64,000 nucleotides of DNA, from the NCBI GenBank assembly GCA_001799565.1, contig MGTS01000021.1, positions 33,984 through 97,983 of the forward strand. The letters are read 5' to 3'. How positions within the stretch are numbered: the first letter of the stretch is position 1; each line of letters starts with the position of its first letter. This DNA is from Elusimicrobia bacterium GWA2_51_34. GTDB taxonomy: Bacteria > Elusimicrobiota > Elusimicrobia > Elusimicrobiales > UBA9959. The position numbers and the translations under genes were made by a program. The notes below the pieces were generated by a model. It had not been told where the DNA came from. It saw only the letters and a list, made by a program, of their open reading frames with translations, and made no database searches. Shown in pieces: positions 51,204 through 59,411 of this stretch.

Positions 51204-52154
51204 TCAGGCCGCCGCCCGGCCGCCTGCCTGTCCGGCGGCTATCCCCTCGTCCCCAACCATATTTTCTTCAAAGAAGGAACTTACTTTGCCCTTATAAAGT
51301 TCCCCCCCCACCTCAGCGCACTTGCCGTGCGAAGCGCAGGCTATAACCCACATCCGCTTTTTTTCGGACGGACACATGGCATAAAGTTTTTCCGCGTCCG
51401 CCAGCGGCACAAGGTCATCATGATCGCCGTTTATAAACAACACGGGTATTTTAACGCGGCTTATATTGTGCGCCGGGCTGTAAGGTTCCGGATCAACCCC
51501 CAGCTTCAGGCGCACAAAAAAAAGCGTCATGGGCAGAATAGGCCAATACGGTACTTTCATGCGCATCCAGCTCCAGTTGGACACCACCCCTGTGTAAGAG
51601 AAAAAAGTATTTTCCGCCAGCAGGCATTTAGTTTCGGGATATTTCGCGGCGGAGTAAATGGCGACCGAACCGCCCATAGACGTTCCGAAAAAACCCAGCT
51701 GTTCCGAGGCCATGGGCCTGTGAGTTTTAATAAACGCATAGGCCGCGTCAAAATCCCTGGTTTCAAGATACCCCACGCTTGATATAACCCCCTTGCTCTC
51801 TCCGGAAGCCCTGAAATCGAAATAAAAAAGGTTGAAACCTTTTTCGGCCAGAAAATGCGTGTCACGCATCAGTTCTCCCCGGTTAGATCCCCAGCCATGG
51901 CAGAGAATAATGGTTTTTTCCGTCTCGCCTCCGACCGCCGGGATAAACCAGCCCTTCAACAACAGGCCGTCAACGGTGGGGAGATCTATGGTTTCAAAAG
52001 CCAGCCCGAACTGGTCGGGAGAGAAAACTACCGGCGTTCTCCGCCTGGCCGGTCGTATTATTGAATAACTCTTCAAATAAGCCGCCAGGACAGCGGCGGC
52101 GGAAAAGAGCGCGAGGGTAAATATAAACCAGTTGAAAATTTCCATTTTAGTCAT
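51204..52154 (-). CDS. Alpha/beta hydrolase with N-terminal membrane anchor
   Basis: 316 residues. One N-terminal helix (about 6-27). Alpha/beta hydrolase fold: ILCHGWGSNRGELM (HG motif, oxyanion), nucleophile elbow GFFGTSMGGSVA with the serine, the acid region FINGDHDDLVPLADA, and the final histidine in ASHGKCAE. This is the dienelactone-hydrolase-like family that sits at the membrane and acts on small or peptide esters. The C-terminal tail is Ala/Gly-rich (IAAGQAGGRAAA). No ribosome site is obvious; the second ATG three codons in is an alternative. Confidence 0.85.
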   Translation of the reverse strand: MTKMEIFNWFIFTLALFSAAAVLAAYLKSYSIIRPARRRTPVVFSPDQFGLAFETIDLPTVDGLLLKGWFIPAVGGETEKTIILCHGWGSNRGELMRDTHFLAEKGFNLFYFDFRASGESKGVISSVGYLETRDFDAAYAFIKTHRPMASEQLGFFGTSMGGSVAIYSAAKYPETKCLLAENTFFSYTGVVSNWSWMRMKVPYWPILPMTLFFVRLKLGVDPEPYSPAHNISRVKIPVLFINGDHDDLVPLADAEKLYAMCPSEKKRMWVIACASHGKCAEVGGELYKGKVSSFFEENMVGDEGIAAGQAGGRAAA

Positions 52155-52185
52155 AGTTTTTAAGGAGGATACCGCAACATTATTA

Positions 52186-52268
52186 GCGAAGAGCGAATAG
52201 GGGGTGAGATCCTTAATCTGTTTCAGGATTTTACTATTTCGCTATTCGCTGCTCCCTATTCGCTATCC
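52186..52268. repeat. Word palindrome (GCGAATAG type), third locus
   Basis: Left: GCGAAGAGCGAATAGGGGG. Right: CTATTTCGCTATTCGCTGC then TCCCTATTCGCTATCC. The arms are about 35 bp apart. It shares the word of 15146-15182 and 20503-20603 and runs into the last codons of the aminotransferase. Confidence 0.8.
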
Positions 52269-53438
52269 TTTCTGCCATTTCATTCCCGCAATACGCCGCG
52301 CCGCCTCCTTGATACGGGCGTCTGGCGCGCAAAGCGAGAACCTCACAAAACCCTCGCCGGAAGCGCCGAATCCGCTTCCGGGAGAAGCTAGAACCGAAGT
52401 CTTTTCCAGAATTTCATAAACGGCGGCAAGCGAACCCCGGCGGACCGGAGGCCGGGCCCATACAAAAAAAGCGGCTTCCGGCAGGGTAAGGTTCCAACCC
52501 GCTTTCTTAAGTTCGCCGGCAAAAAATTCAGTGCGCCTTTTAAAAGTTTTCCTGATGGGTTCAGCCAGAACAGCGTGATTTTCAAGGCAGAAAACGGCGG
52601 TTTCCTGTATAGCGTTAAACTGCCCGGAATCCATATTTTCTTTCAATTTGCCAAGCGCCTGCACGGCCCGGCGATTGCCTATAAGCCAGCCCAGCCGCCA
52701 ACCGGTCATGCAGTAGGTTTTAGACATGGAATAAAATTCAACCGCCGCGGCCCTGGCTCCGGGAACAGAGAGGATACTGGGCGGCGGTTTCTTAAAATAA
52801 ATTTCGCTGTAAGCCGCGTCCTGCGCCACCCAAAGATTGTTTTTTACGGCAAATTCCACGGCTTCCTTATAAAAACCAGCGGAGGCGCAGGCCCCCGTTG
52901 GATTATTCGGATAATTAAGAAAAAGCATTTTGGCGCCGCGCCGTACGAAGCGGCTTATAGCGCCTAAATCCGGAAGAAAACCGTTTTCCTCCTTCAAGGG
53001 AAGACGCTCCACGCGCGCGCCTGAAAGCAAAACGCCGGTTTTACAGGCGGGATAAGCCGGGTCGGGTATCAGGGCGGTATCGCCCCTGTTAAGAAGCGCG
53101 AAAGGCAAATGCGCCAGGCCCTCTTTTGAGCCTATCAGTACCGTAACCTCCGTTTCGGGGTCTAGCTTCAGACCATGCCTTTTGTAATGCCAGGCCGCGA
53201 TCGCTTTGCGCAGGCGCTCCGAACCGCGTCCGCAGGGATACCTGTGATTGGCGGGTTTTTTAACTTCGCGGGCCGCAAAATCGGATACCGGACGGGGCGT
53301 AGGCAGATCGGGGTCACCCACCGCCAGTGAAATCACATCCCTGCCTTTTTTAAGCTCCTCCCGCTTTCTTTTGTCCAGTTCCGCGAACAAATAGGGCGGG
53401 AATGCTTTCATGTTCGCGCTTAAAGACGGGCCTCTCAT
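52263..53438 (-). CDS. dapL: LL-diaminopimelate-type class I/II aminotransferase
   Basis: 391 residues, a PLP fold-type I enzyme. FPPYLFAELDKRKRE at the N-terminus, VGDPDLPTP, YPNNPTGA, and the Schiff-base lysine in SMSKTYCMTGWRLG. The gene overlaps dapB by four bases (ATGA), and this start with MKAFPPYLF soon after is the usual DapL beginning. DapL converts tetrahydrodipicolinate to LL-diaminopimelate in one step, bypassing acyl intermediates. The dapB context makes this the best call over an aspartate aminotransferase. The C-terminus is set by the word repeat. Confidence 0.85.
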   Translation of the reverse strand: MRGPSLSANMKAFPPYLFAELDKRKREELKKGRDVISLAVGDPDLPTPRPVSDFAAREVKKPANHRYPCGRGSERLRKAIAAWHYKRHGLKLDPETEVTVLIGSKEGLAHLPFALLNRGDTALIPDPAYPACKTGVLLSGARVERLPLKEENGFLPDLGAISRFVRRGAKMLFLNYPNNPTGACASAGFYKEAVEFAVKNNLWVAQDAAYSEIYFKKPPPSILSVPGARAAAVEFYSMSKTYCMTGWRLGWLIGNRRAVQALGKLKENMDSGQFNAIQETAVFCLENHAVLAEPIRKTFKRRTEFFAGELKKAGWNLTLPEAAFFVWARPPVRRGSLAAVYEILEKTSVLASPGSGFGASGEGFVRFSLCAPDARIKEAARRIAGMKWQKG

Positions 53439-54157
53439 AATCGTTCCAGCTCCCTCAACCCAAGCAGGTCAAAATAATCATAGAAACCCGGCTTCTGCGC
53501 GTAAAGCCAAAGAGCCGCGCGCAGCGCCCCCTCGGCAAACACCTCGCGGGAATGCGCCCTGTGGATAAGCTCAACGCGCTCATACGGACCGGCGTAAAGC
53601 ACGGTATGCTCCCCCACTATGTCGCCCGCGCGCACGCTTGAAACAGGTGTTTTAGAGCCGCAGGCTTTTTCCATGCGCTCGGAATATTTAAGCGCGGTAC
53701 CGCTTGGAGCGTCTTTTTTGGCCGCATGGTGGGTTTCAATAATACGACGGTCAAACCCGGGCAGTTTTTTAGCGATAAGCGCTGCCACGGCGAAAGTAAG
53801 ATTGACGGCGGGGCTCATATTGGGAGAGAAAAAAACGGCCGTACTTTTGGAGACGGCTTTCAGACCGGTTATTTGCGCGGCGCTAAAACCGGTAACTCCT
53901 ATCACCACGGGTTTACGCGCTTGCGCGCAGGCCCCGGCGAACTCAAGCGAAGCCGCCGGGGTGGAAAAATCCACGGCCAAGTCCGCCGTCCGCATTAAAG
54001 CCGGAAATTCCGAAGGCGGTTTAAAGTCCGTACCGGCTTCAGCGTCCACTCCGGCGAAAAAAGAGAGGTCTTTTGAAAGCGCGAGCCGGGCGCGCACCGA
54101 AGCGCCCATGCGGCCGGCGGCGCCTAGCACCACAACTTTTAAGGGCCCTGTGTTCAT
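53435..54157 (-). CDS. dapB: 4-hydroxy-tetrahydrodipicolinate reductase
   Basis: 240 residues. Rossmann GAAGRMG (12-18), VDFSTPAASLEFAGACAQ, and the catalytic/substrate loop ETHHAAKKDAPSGTA with the paired histidines and lysine. Slightly short (usual 250-270). Reduces the DapA product toward diaminopimelate and lysine. Overlaps dapL by 4 nt. A promoter with TATAAT ends 6 nt before the ATG and no ribosome site fits between, so the mRNA may be leaderless. Confidence 0.95.
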   Translation of the reverse strand: MNTGPLKVVVLGAAGRMGASVRARLALSKDLSFFAGVDAEAGTDFKPPSEFPALMRTADLAVDFSTPAASLEFAGACAQARKPVVIGVTGFSAAQITGLKAVSKSTAVFFSPNMSPAVNLTFAVAALIAKKLPGFDRRIIETHHAAKKDAPSGTALKYSERMEKACGSKTPVSSVRAGDIVGEHTVLYAGPYERVELIHRAHSREVFAEGALRAALWLYAQKPGFYDYFDLLGLRELERL

Positions 54158-54163
54158 CGTTTA

Positions 54164-54192
54164 ATTATATTCATTTGAAACCCCCCTGACAA
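54164..54192 (-). promoter_or_regulatory. Promoter of dapB-dapL, probably leaderless
   Basis: On the minus strand TTGTCA (54187-54192), a 17-nt spacer, and TATAAT (54164-54169). The dapB ATG begins 6 nt further on, about where transcription should start. Confidence 0.65.
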
Positions 54193-54268
54193 ACAGTATA
54201 CGGGTATCGGTCAGCCGGCCAACCGCGCAAAAATACTATAATAGGCGCTGCTGAAAAATATTAAAATC

Positions 54269-55375
54269 ATGCGGCTTAAAACTACCAGGTCAGTCCGTCC
54301 GCCTAAGGCGGACAAGTCCCGCCCTTTTGGTCCTGGACCAGAGTCTTCTTCCAGAGCTTTGGATGTATTGTATTCAGCCGGGCCGCCAAAAGAGCGGGAC
54401 AAGTTGCCCGCCAGCCGCAGCGGCGGGCGCCTGCTTTTACTGCTTCCCGCGCTGATGTTCGGATGCGCGGCCGCGCTTTCAGCCCGAAGCTTCTCACGCG
54501 GCGTCAATGAACCCGAACTTTTGAATTACATGCGCGGCCAAAACGCCGACTCATCCTGCGACATCTGCTTGAACTCGGCAAAAAAATATTACGACGAAAA
54601 ACGCAAAGACGAACTGAATAAGAAAACCGCCGGCATGTCGCTTATCCCGGGCGGCAGTTATTACATCGGTTCTCCCGAAGGCGTCGGGGACCCCGATGAA
54701 CACCCTGGCGGGGGAATATATATTAGCGCTTTCTATATAGACAAAACCGAAGTGACCCTTGAGAACTATGCGCAGTTCACGCGCGTAACCACCGGCAACT
54801 TCCCGGAATGGCAAAAATCCGGCGGGAAGTATAACATAGACACCGGTTCCGATAAATATTATAAAAGGCTGGACGTCCTTATAAAAACCTGCGCCAACTG
54901 CCCCGTGTTCGGCGTTACCTGGGAAGACGCCAACGCTTATTGCCGCTGGAAAGATAAACACCTGCCCACCGAAGCGCAATGGGAAGCGGCGGCGCGGGCG
55001 GGTTCAAGAGAAAAATATTTTTTTGGCGACACGCAGGATCAGGCCGGAGAATATTCCTGGAATGAAAACAATTCCGGAGAGGTCCCGCACCCTGTCGGCC
55101 AGAAGAAACCGAATAAATACGGCCTTTACGACACCGGCGGCAATGTGTGGGAATGGGTATCCGACTTGTATGACAAACGCTATTATTCCGTCCGCCCGTC
55201 TAAAAACCCGTCCGGTCCGCAAGCCGGCAGTGAGCACGTTATACGCGGCGGCTCGTGGGCGTTTGATGCGGATTCAACGCGCCCGGCCAACCGCGCGAGC
55301 TACAAAAAAGCCAACGACGATATAGGATTTCGCTGCGCCGTTTTGGAAAGAGAATTGTCCCGCGAGCCTGAATAA
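54269..55375 (+). CDS. FGE/SUMF1-like lipoprotein-type protein with a repeat in its leader
   Basis: 368 residues. The N-terminus MRLKTT is followed by about 48 low-complexity residues encoded by an inverted-repeat element, then RLLLLLPALMFGCAA, which looks like the rest of a signal peptide with an atypical lipobox cysteine. From about residue 120 runs a formylglycine-generating-enzyme-type domain: MSLIPGGSYYIGSPEG, FYIDKTEVTLENYAQF, VTWEDANAYCRWKDKHLPTE, GLYDTGGNVWEWVSD, VIRGGSWAFD and FRCAV. The paired copper-binding cysteines of true FGE are not seen at GNVWEWVSD, so catalytic FGE activity is unlikely. Probably an envelope protein. Confidence 0.8.
   Translation: MRLKTTRSVRPPKADKSRPFGPGPESSSRALDVLYSAGPPKERDKLPASRSGGRLLLLLPALMFGCAAALSARSFSRGVNEPELLNYMRGQNADSSCDICLNSAKKYYDEKRKDELNKKTAGMSLIPGGSYYIGSPEGVGDPDEHPGGGIYISAFYIDKTEVTLENYAQFTRVTTGNFPEWQKSGGKYNIDTGSDKYYKRLDVLIKTCANCPVFGVTWEDANAYCRWKDKHLPTEAQWEAAARAGSREKYFFGDTQDQAGEYSWNENNSGEVPHPVGQKKPNKYGLYDTGGNVWEWVSDLYDKRYYSVRPSKNPSGPQAGSEHVIRGGSWAFDADSTRPANRASYKKANDDIGFRCAVLERELSREPE
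54297..54432. repeat. Inverted-repeat element inserted in a signal-peptide coding region
   Basis: Begins with GTCCGCCTAAGGCGGAC (54297-54313), then CCCGCCCTTTTGG...CCAAAAGAGCGGG arms, then GGACAAGTTGCCCGCC with GGCGGGCGCCT. The last module also occurs in the serine hydrolase gene (661-754), and the CTTTTGG arms resemble the nested element at 44603-44702. Length keeps the reading frame. Confidence 0.8.
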
Positions 55376-55383
55376 ATCTATTG

Positions 55384-57189
55384 TCATTTCTCAAACGTCA
55401 ACGCCATCATGCAGCCCTCGCAGTCAAAATCCAGCCGGAACTTATGCCCCTCTTCATCTTCAAGATACAGCGGTTCTACGCTCTGGCCTTTCCTGCACAG
55501 GCCGAGGCGGCGCCTGACGCAGAATTTCATGGTCATAACGCGCTTACCCCTCATGTCTAGCCCCTCTTCGGCCGCTCCGGCTATTTCGGTTACGCCGTGG
55601 CGCCTGTAAAAAGCCGCGGCTTTTGAATTTAAAACATTGCCCGTAAAGTCCAGTTCTTTTACGGGATAGGGATAGTCATTGGGTTTTATTTTTGCTTCTT
55701 CGCGCGGAACCTTTAAGGTATGTTTTGCGAGTACGCCAAGGGTATCGCGTCTTAAATCGTTCAGCGCCGATACGGGGATAAAAAAGGATTTTGAGAGCCT
55801 GACTTCAAGCGCCTGAAGGTAATAATCGCTCTCTCCCAGTTTTGAAAGCTGTTTGTTTATGGTTTCCAGGGCCTGCTCCGGCTTTTTAGCCGAAGCTTTT
55901 TTATTTTTAATTTCCGTAACGGCCGAAAACCCCGTTTCGTCAACGGCTTTAAGCCTGAACCCGTCGTCGGTATCGGAAAATTCCAGCGTGACGCCCAGCT
56001 TTCTTTGCGGCCCCTCGCGCCCCACAAGGCGTATGAATTCCCTGTCAAAATTGCGGTAAATCGCGGTGCCGTTTTCTATGCCTTTTAAATTTTCCGCTTT
56101 CACCCGCGCGTCTATCACCCCGTTTATAAGCGAACCGGCCAGCACGCCGTTTTTGTCAAAAAAAGAAATGCCGTCGCCGGGGTTCAGTTTTTGAGCGCCC
56201 TGTAATTTAAAAGAGCCGTTTTTCACCTCGTAAACACGGCCAAGCGGCTCCCCCATGAACTTCGGGGTGTCGGGAGCGGCGATATCTGCCGGATTGCCGT
56301 TGACAAAATATTCGCTGTACCCGCGGTTGAAGGTTTTATCGGGGTTCGGGGCGAACGCGATAAAACTTTTTCCATACGAACTTTTTCCGATCTTTTTCTG
56401 CTCCAGCACTTTATCCAAAGCGGCGCGGTAATGCGAAACTATGTTGCGGACATAGGCGCCGTCTTTCAGGCGGCCCTCTATTTTAAGCGAGGTAACACCG
56501 GCGTCAATAAGGCCGCCCAGGCGGCGCGTCAGGTTAAGGTCCTTAAGCGAGAGAAGGTGCTTGTTTTTCTCTATTATATTGCCGGTCCCGTCCCGTAAAT
56601 TATAAAGCTTGCGGCATGGCTGGGCGCAGGCGCCCCTGTTTCCGCTGCGGCCGCCGAGGGCGTAGCTCGCGTAGCACTGCCCGCTGTAAGACACGCATAA
56701 AGCTCCATGAATAAAAAACTCAAGCTCCACCGAGGTTTTGGCCCGTATTTTTTTAATTTCCTCAATAGAAAGCTCGCGCCCCAGTGTCACCCGCTTAAAT
56801 CCGGCTTTCTCAAGGAATAAAACTTTTTCGGGAGTAGTGTTATGGGTCTGCGTGCTGGCGATCAGCGGCACCGGCGGCAGGGGAACTTCAAGCAGGCCCA
56901 TGTCCTGCACTATAACGGCGTCAACTCCTGCCTCCCAAAGGCGCGCTATAAGCCTTTGCGCCCGTATAAGCTCATGATCGGACAAAATGGTATTTACAGC
57001 GGCGTAAACCCTGGCGCCGTAACGGCGGGCGTGAACACAAAGCTTTCCGATATCGGCGGCCGTATTGGCGGCGCCCGCGCGCGCGCCGAATTCTTCTGCG
57101 CCGATATAAACGGCGTCGGCGCCGCAGTTTATGGCGTCCAGTCCCACAGCCAAATCCCGCGCGGGGGCAAGCAGTTCAATAGTTTTCAC
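55384..57189 (-). CDS. Peptidase U32-family protein (RlhA/TrhP-like)
   Basis: 601 residues. Starts ELLAPARDLAVGLDAINCGA and DAVYIGAEEFGARAGAAN, the U32 signature; TQTHNTTPEKVLFL, LGRELSIEEIKKI and then GALCVSYSGQCYASYALGGR and RGACAQPCRKLY, carrying the four conserved cysteines that bind an iron-sulfur cluster in related enzymes. A C-terminal DUF3656-like region (about 350-600) ends near CEGCMMALTF. Known relatives (RlhA, TrhP) hydroxylate 23S rRNA or tRNA; the fused C-terminal domain suggests RlhA-like. The peptidase label is historical. No neighbour adds information. Confidence 0.85.
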   Translation of the reverse strand: MKTIELLAPARDLAVGLDAINCGADAVYIGAEEFGARAGAANTAADIGKLCVHARRYGARVYAAVNTILSDHELIRAQRLIARLWEAGVDAVIVQDMGLLEVPLPPVPLIASTQTHNTTPEKVLFLEKAGFKRVTLGRELSIEEIKKIRAKTSVELEFFIHGALCVSYSGQCYASYALGGRSGNRGACAQPCRKLYNLRDGTGNIIEKNKHLLSLKDLNLTRRLGGLIDAGVTSLKIEGRLKDGAYVRNIVSHYRAALDKVLEQKKIGKSSYGKSFIAFAPNPDKTFNRGYSEYFVNGNPADIAAPDTPKFMGEPLGRVYEVKNGSFKLQGAQKLNPGDGISFFDKNGVLAGSLINGVIDARVKAENLKGIENGTAIYRNFDREFIRLVGREGPQRKLGVTLEFSDTDDGFRLKAVDETGFSAVTEIKNKKASAKKPEQALETINKQLSKLGESDYYLQALEVRLSKSFFIPVSALNDLRRDTLGVLAKHTLKVPREEAKIKPNDYPYPVKELDFTGNVLNSKAAAFYRRHGVTEIAGAAEEGLDMRGKRVMTMKFCVRRRLGLCRKGQSVEPLYLEDEEGHKFRLDFDCEGCMMALTFEK

Positions 57190-57432
57190 AGCTATATTCT
57201 AGCCTTTAGCCGCAGAGATATGCCAGAGGCGAGGCGGCATTCGGGGACAGTGTGTTGAATTCCGATTATAAGTTCCAGGCCACACAACGCCGGAGGGCAA
57301 GTGCGGCTGCGAAGGCGGATGGGGATTCGCCCGTTACCACAAGCGCTAAATCACTTTCTTGCTTAATCACACTACAGGCGCTAATATTGCTTGTTGACCA
57401 GCGAAATCAGCCGGTGCAGGGTCAATTCCAAG

Positions 57433-58005
57433 CTAAGTGGTGGACTCTATTTTTTTAAACAGATCAGTGAGGCCAAGCTGTTTAAGCCAGAGTTTAAGAT
57501 ATTTAATGTCTAAAGCGCCGGCTTGAGTTTTTAGCACGCCCACAATGTCCGCTGGTTGTTTTATTGAGGCTTCGCCGCCGAGTTTGTGCCACAAAAGTTT
57601 GCTTATTACTACATCCTCAGGAGCTTGAAGCCAGAGCCCCGCGCCGCTTCCAGGGAAAAGCGTCTGTTTTATGCGGCGGGTGAAAGCTTGTTTTGAATAG
57701 TCGTCTGTTTTTAAAGGAAATATATCTACCTTGAAGGCTGTTTCAAGGTGGATAAGATTAAAAGAGGCATGTTTTTTCGCGGCTTGGGAAATATCTTCCG
57801 GGTCGGCGTAAAAAGCGTCTTTCAAAGAAGCATAAAGCCGAACGGCTGCGGTAGGCGATATTTCCACCACTAAATCCGCGTCAAAAGTAGCCCTTGGGAT
57901 ACCATAGAAGGAACTGGCGAAAGAACCGCCCAACATATACTGTATTGCGTTGGCTTCCAACGCGTTCACCACAGTCTTCAAGGCGGCTAAGCCTTCGGTA
58001 TTCAT
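57433..58005 (-). CDS. Nucleotidyltransferase-fold protein (AbiEii-like)
   Basis: 190 residues. MLGGSFASSFYGIPRATFDA then DLVVEIS matches the minimal nucleotidyltransferase core: the GG/S turn and two acidic residues (DADLVV); a third acidic residue falls at KVDIFPL. Such proteins occur as toxins or resistance-type enzymes in two-gene systems. It overlaps the 76-residue gene upstream by 4 nt. A toxin-antitoxin or abortive-infection function is plausible but not shown; a stand-alone housekeeping transferase is the alternative. Confidence 0.7.
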   Translation of the reverse strand: MNTEGLAALKTVVNALEANAIQYMLGGSFASSFYGIPRATFDADLVVEISPTAAVRLYASLKDAFYADPEDISQAAKKHASFNLIHLETAFKVDIFPLKTDDYSKQAFTRRIKQTLFPGSGAGLWLQAPEDVVISKLLWHKLGGEASIKQPADIVGVLKTQAGALDIKYLKLWLKQLGLTDLFKKIESTT

Positions 58006-58232
58006 ATATTTTTATACGCTTTGTCTGACAGTTCCCGGCCAAGCCATAAGGCCGCTGCTGCTTTTAAAATTTCAGGTTCAGAGAACTCCGGATGCCGCGT
58101 TCTCAACCCGGCCAGGCTTATTTCACGTATTGACGAATTTAGGCCGTCTATCAACCGGAATTTCTTCCAAGCCGGCATTTCTCTTAGCGTTTTAAAATAA
58201 ACCTGCTGGACCTTAGAGCTTGTGTCGCGCAT
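58002..58232 (-). CDS. Small helical protein paired with the nucleotidyltransferase
   Basis: 76 residues from ATG 58232 (MRDTSSKVQQVYFKTLREMP); an earlier in-frame Met is in non-coding-looking sequence. Mostly helical and amphipathic, with KKFRLIDGLNSSIREISLAG and a C-terminal AAALWLGRELSDKAYK. No named domain recognised. TATAAT lies at about 58236-58241 (minus strand), close before the start. Its ATGA-type overlap with the next gene implies co-translation; likely the partner of a two-component module. Confidence 0.65.
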   Translation of the reverse strand: MRDTSSKVQQVYFKTLREMPAWKKFRLIDGLNSSIREISLAGLRTRHPEFSEPEILKAAAALWLGRELSDKAYKNI

Positions 58233-58339
58233 GGTATAATTATACGAAATTGCTGTTCCTTGGATTTGCAGTAAAAGACGCTGTACCGAAACAGGGATTC
58301 CTGCCAAAAACACGCAGGAATGACAATCAGGGTTATAAA

Positions 58340-59401
58340 CTAGATCTCACACACCGTTGAGGCGGTATTGGCGCGGGACTGGGCGTAATCGGCGTCTATC
58401 CTGTAGTATTTGTAGGTAAGCTTTGCGACCATGGAAATGAAGTTTTTAGCGCTTGAGTAATTCGGGACATTGGAGGTGAGCACGGCTATTATATAGTCGC
58501 CGCGGGGAGAGAATATTATACCCACATCATGGCAGGAACGCCTTAACAGGCCGGTTTTGTGGCCTATCTCCCAGCCGATGGGCAGACCGCGCCTTAACCG
58601 GTTGCGGCTTTTATTGTGTTTTAAAACCTCCAGCATCTGCTCGCTTGAATCCCTGCTTATCAGCTCGCCATCGTAAATCCGCTCAAGAATGCCTGCCATT
58701 TCGCGCGCCGTGGTATAATTCTCGCGCCTCACGCGGCCCGAGGAAAGGCTTAAACCCTCGGGATAAATTTTGGTGTAGAGGAGACCGAGCCTTGAGAATT
58801 CCTGCTGAAGAAAATCAAGCCCCATATGATCTATGAACATGCGCGTAGCGGTGTTGTCGCTTTCGGTTATCATTTTGTAGAGTATTTCCATAACGCTCAA
58901 GGCTGTACCGTCGCGCACCCATTTAAGCGAGCCCGATCCGCCCCAGCGGTTCTGGCGGGAAAGTGTTATCTGCGTGTCAAGCGTCAGCTCGCCGGCTTTT
59001 ATTTTTTCAAAGACCGCCGCCATTATAGGCAGCTTGATCAGGCTTGCCGATGGGAACAGCCGGTCGGGGTTATACTGCCAGGTCTTGCCGGTGTGCAGAT
59101 CTTTCAGGTAAATTCCCACGTGACCGCGGTAAGCCGATGAGGCGCTTTCAAGGCTGGCCGTCATGTTCCGCCATTCCGCGTCCTTTATAGGGGCTTCCAC
59201 CGTCTTTTGTGATTCTTTCGGGGGAGGGTTAAGCGTAGCGGCGAAATAAACGCCGGCCTGGTAAAGAGGGAAAGCCAGGGCCGCGGATACTAACACGGCA
59301 GAAAACGCGATACCCGGGCTCAGCCGCCTTTTTTTGGGCTCCTGGACCGGGAGCGGGATATGCGGTCCTTTGTGGGCGTTTTCAAGTCCTGGGTCTTTCA
59401 T
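58340..59401 (-). CDS. Class A beta-lactamase-fold serine hydrolase, membrane-anchored
   Basis: 353 residues. One helix near 31-55, then the hydrolase domain: SxxK as SLIK (120-123) in LFPSASLIKLPIMAAVFE, SDN in MITESDNTATRMFIDHMG and HKTG in GHKTGLLRRSC. All three motifs are canonical, unlike the paralogue at 1-1440 (KGG). It may be a true beta-lactamase or a PBP-like/D-Ala-type hydrolase facing the periplasm. Leader Pro/Arg-rich. A word palindrome precedes its start, and clpC lies further upstream in the same direction. Confidence 0.88.
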   Translation of the reverse strand: MKDPGLENAHKGPHIPLPVQEPKKRRLSPGIAFSAVLVSAALAFPLYQAGVYFAATLNPPPKESQKTVEAPIKDAEWRNMTASLESASSAYRGHVGIYLKDLHTGKTWQYNPDRLFPSASLIKLPIMAAVFEKIKAGELTLDTQITLSRQNRWGGSGSLKWVRDGTALSVMEILYKMITESDNTATRMFIDHMGLDFLQQEFSRLGLLYTKIYPEGLSLSSGRVRRENYTTAREMAGILERIYDGELISRDSSEQMLEVLKHNKSRNRLRRGLPIGWEIGHKTGLLRRSCHDVGIIFSPRGDYIIAVLTSNVPNYSSAKNFISMVAKLTYKYYRIDADYAQSRANTASTVCEI

Positions 59402-59411
59402 GAATTATTTA

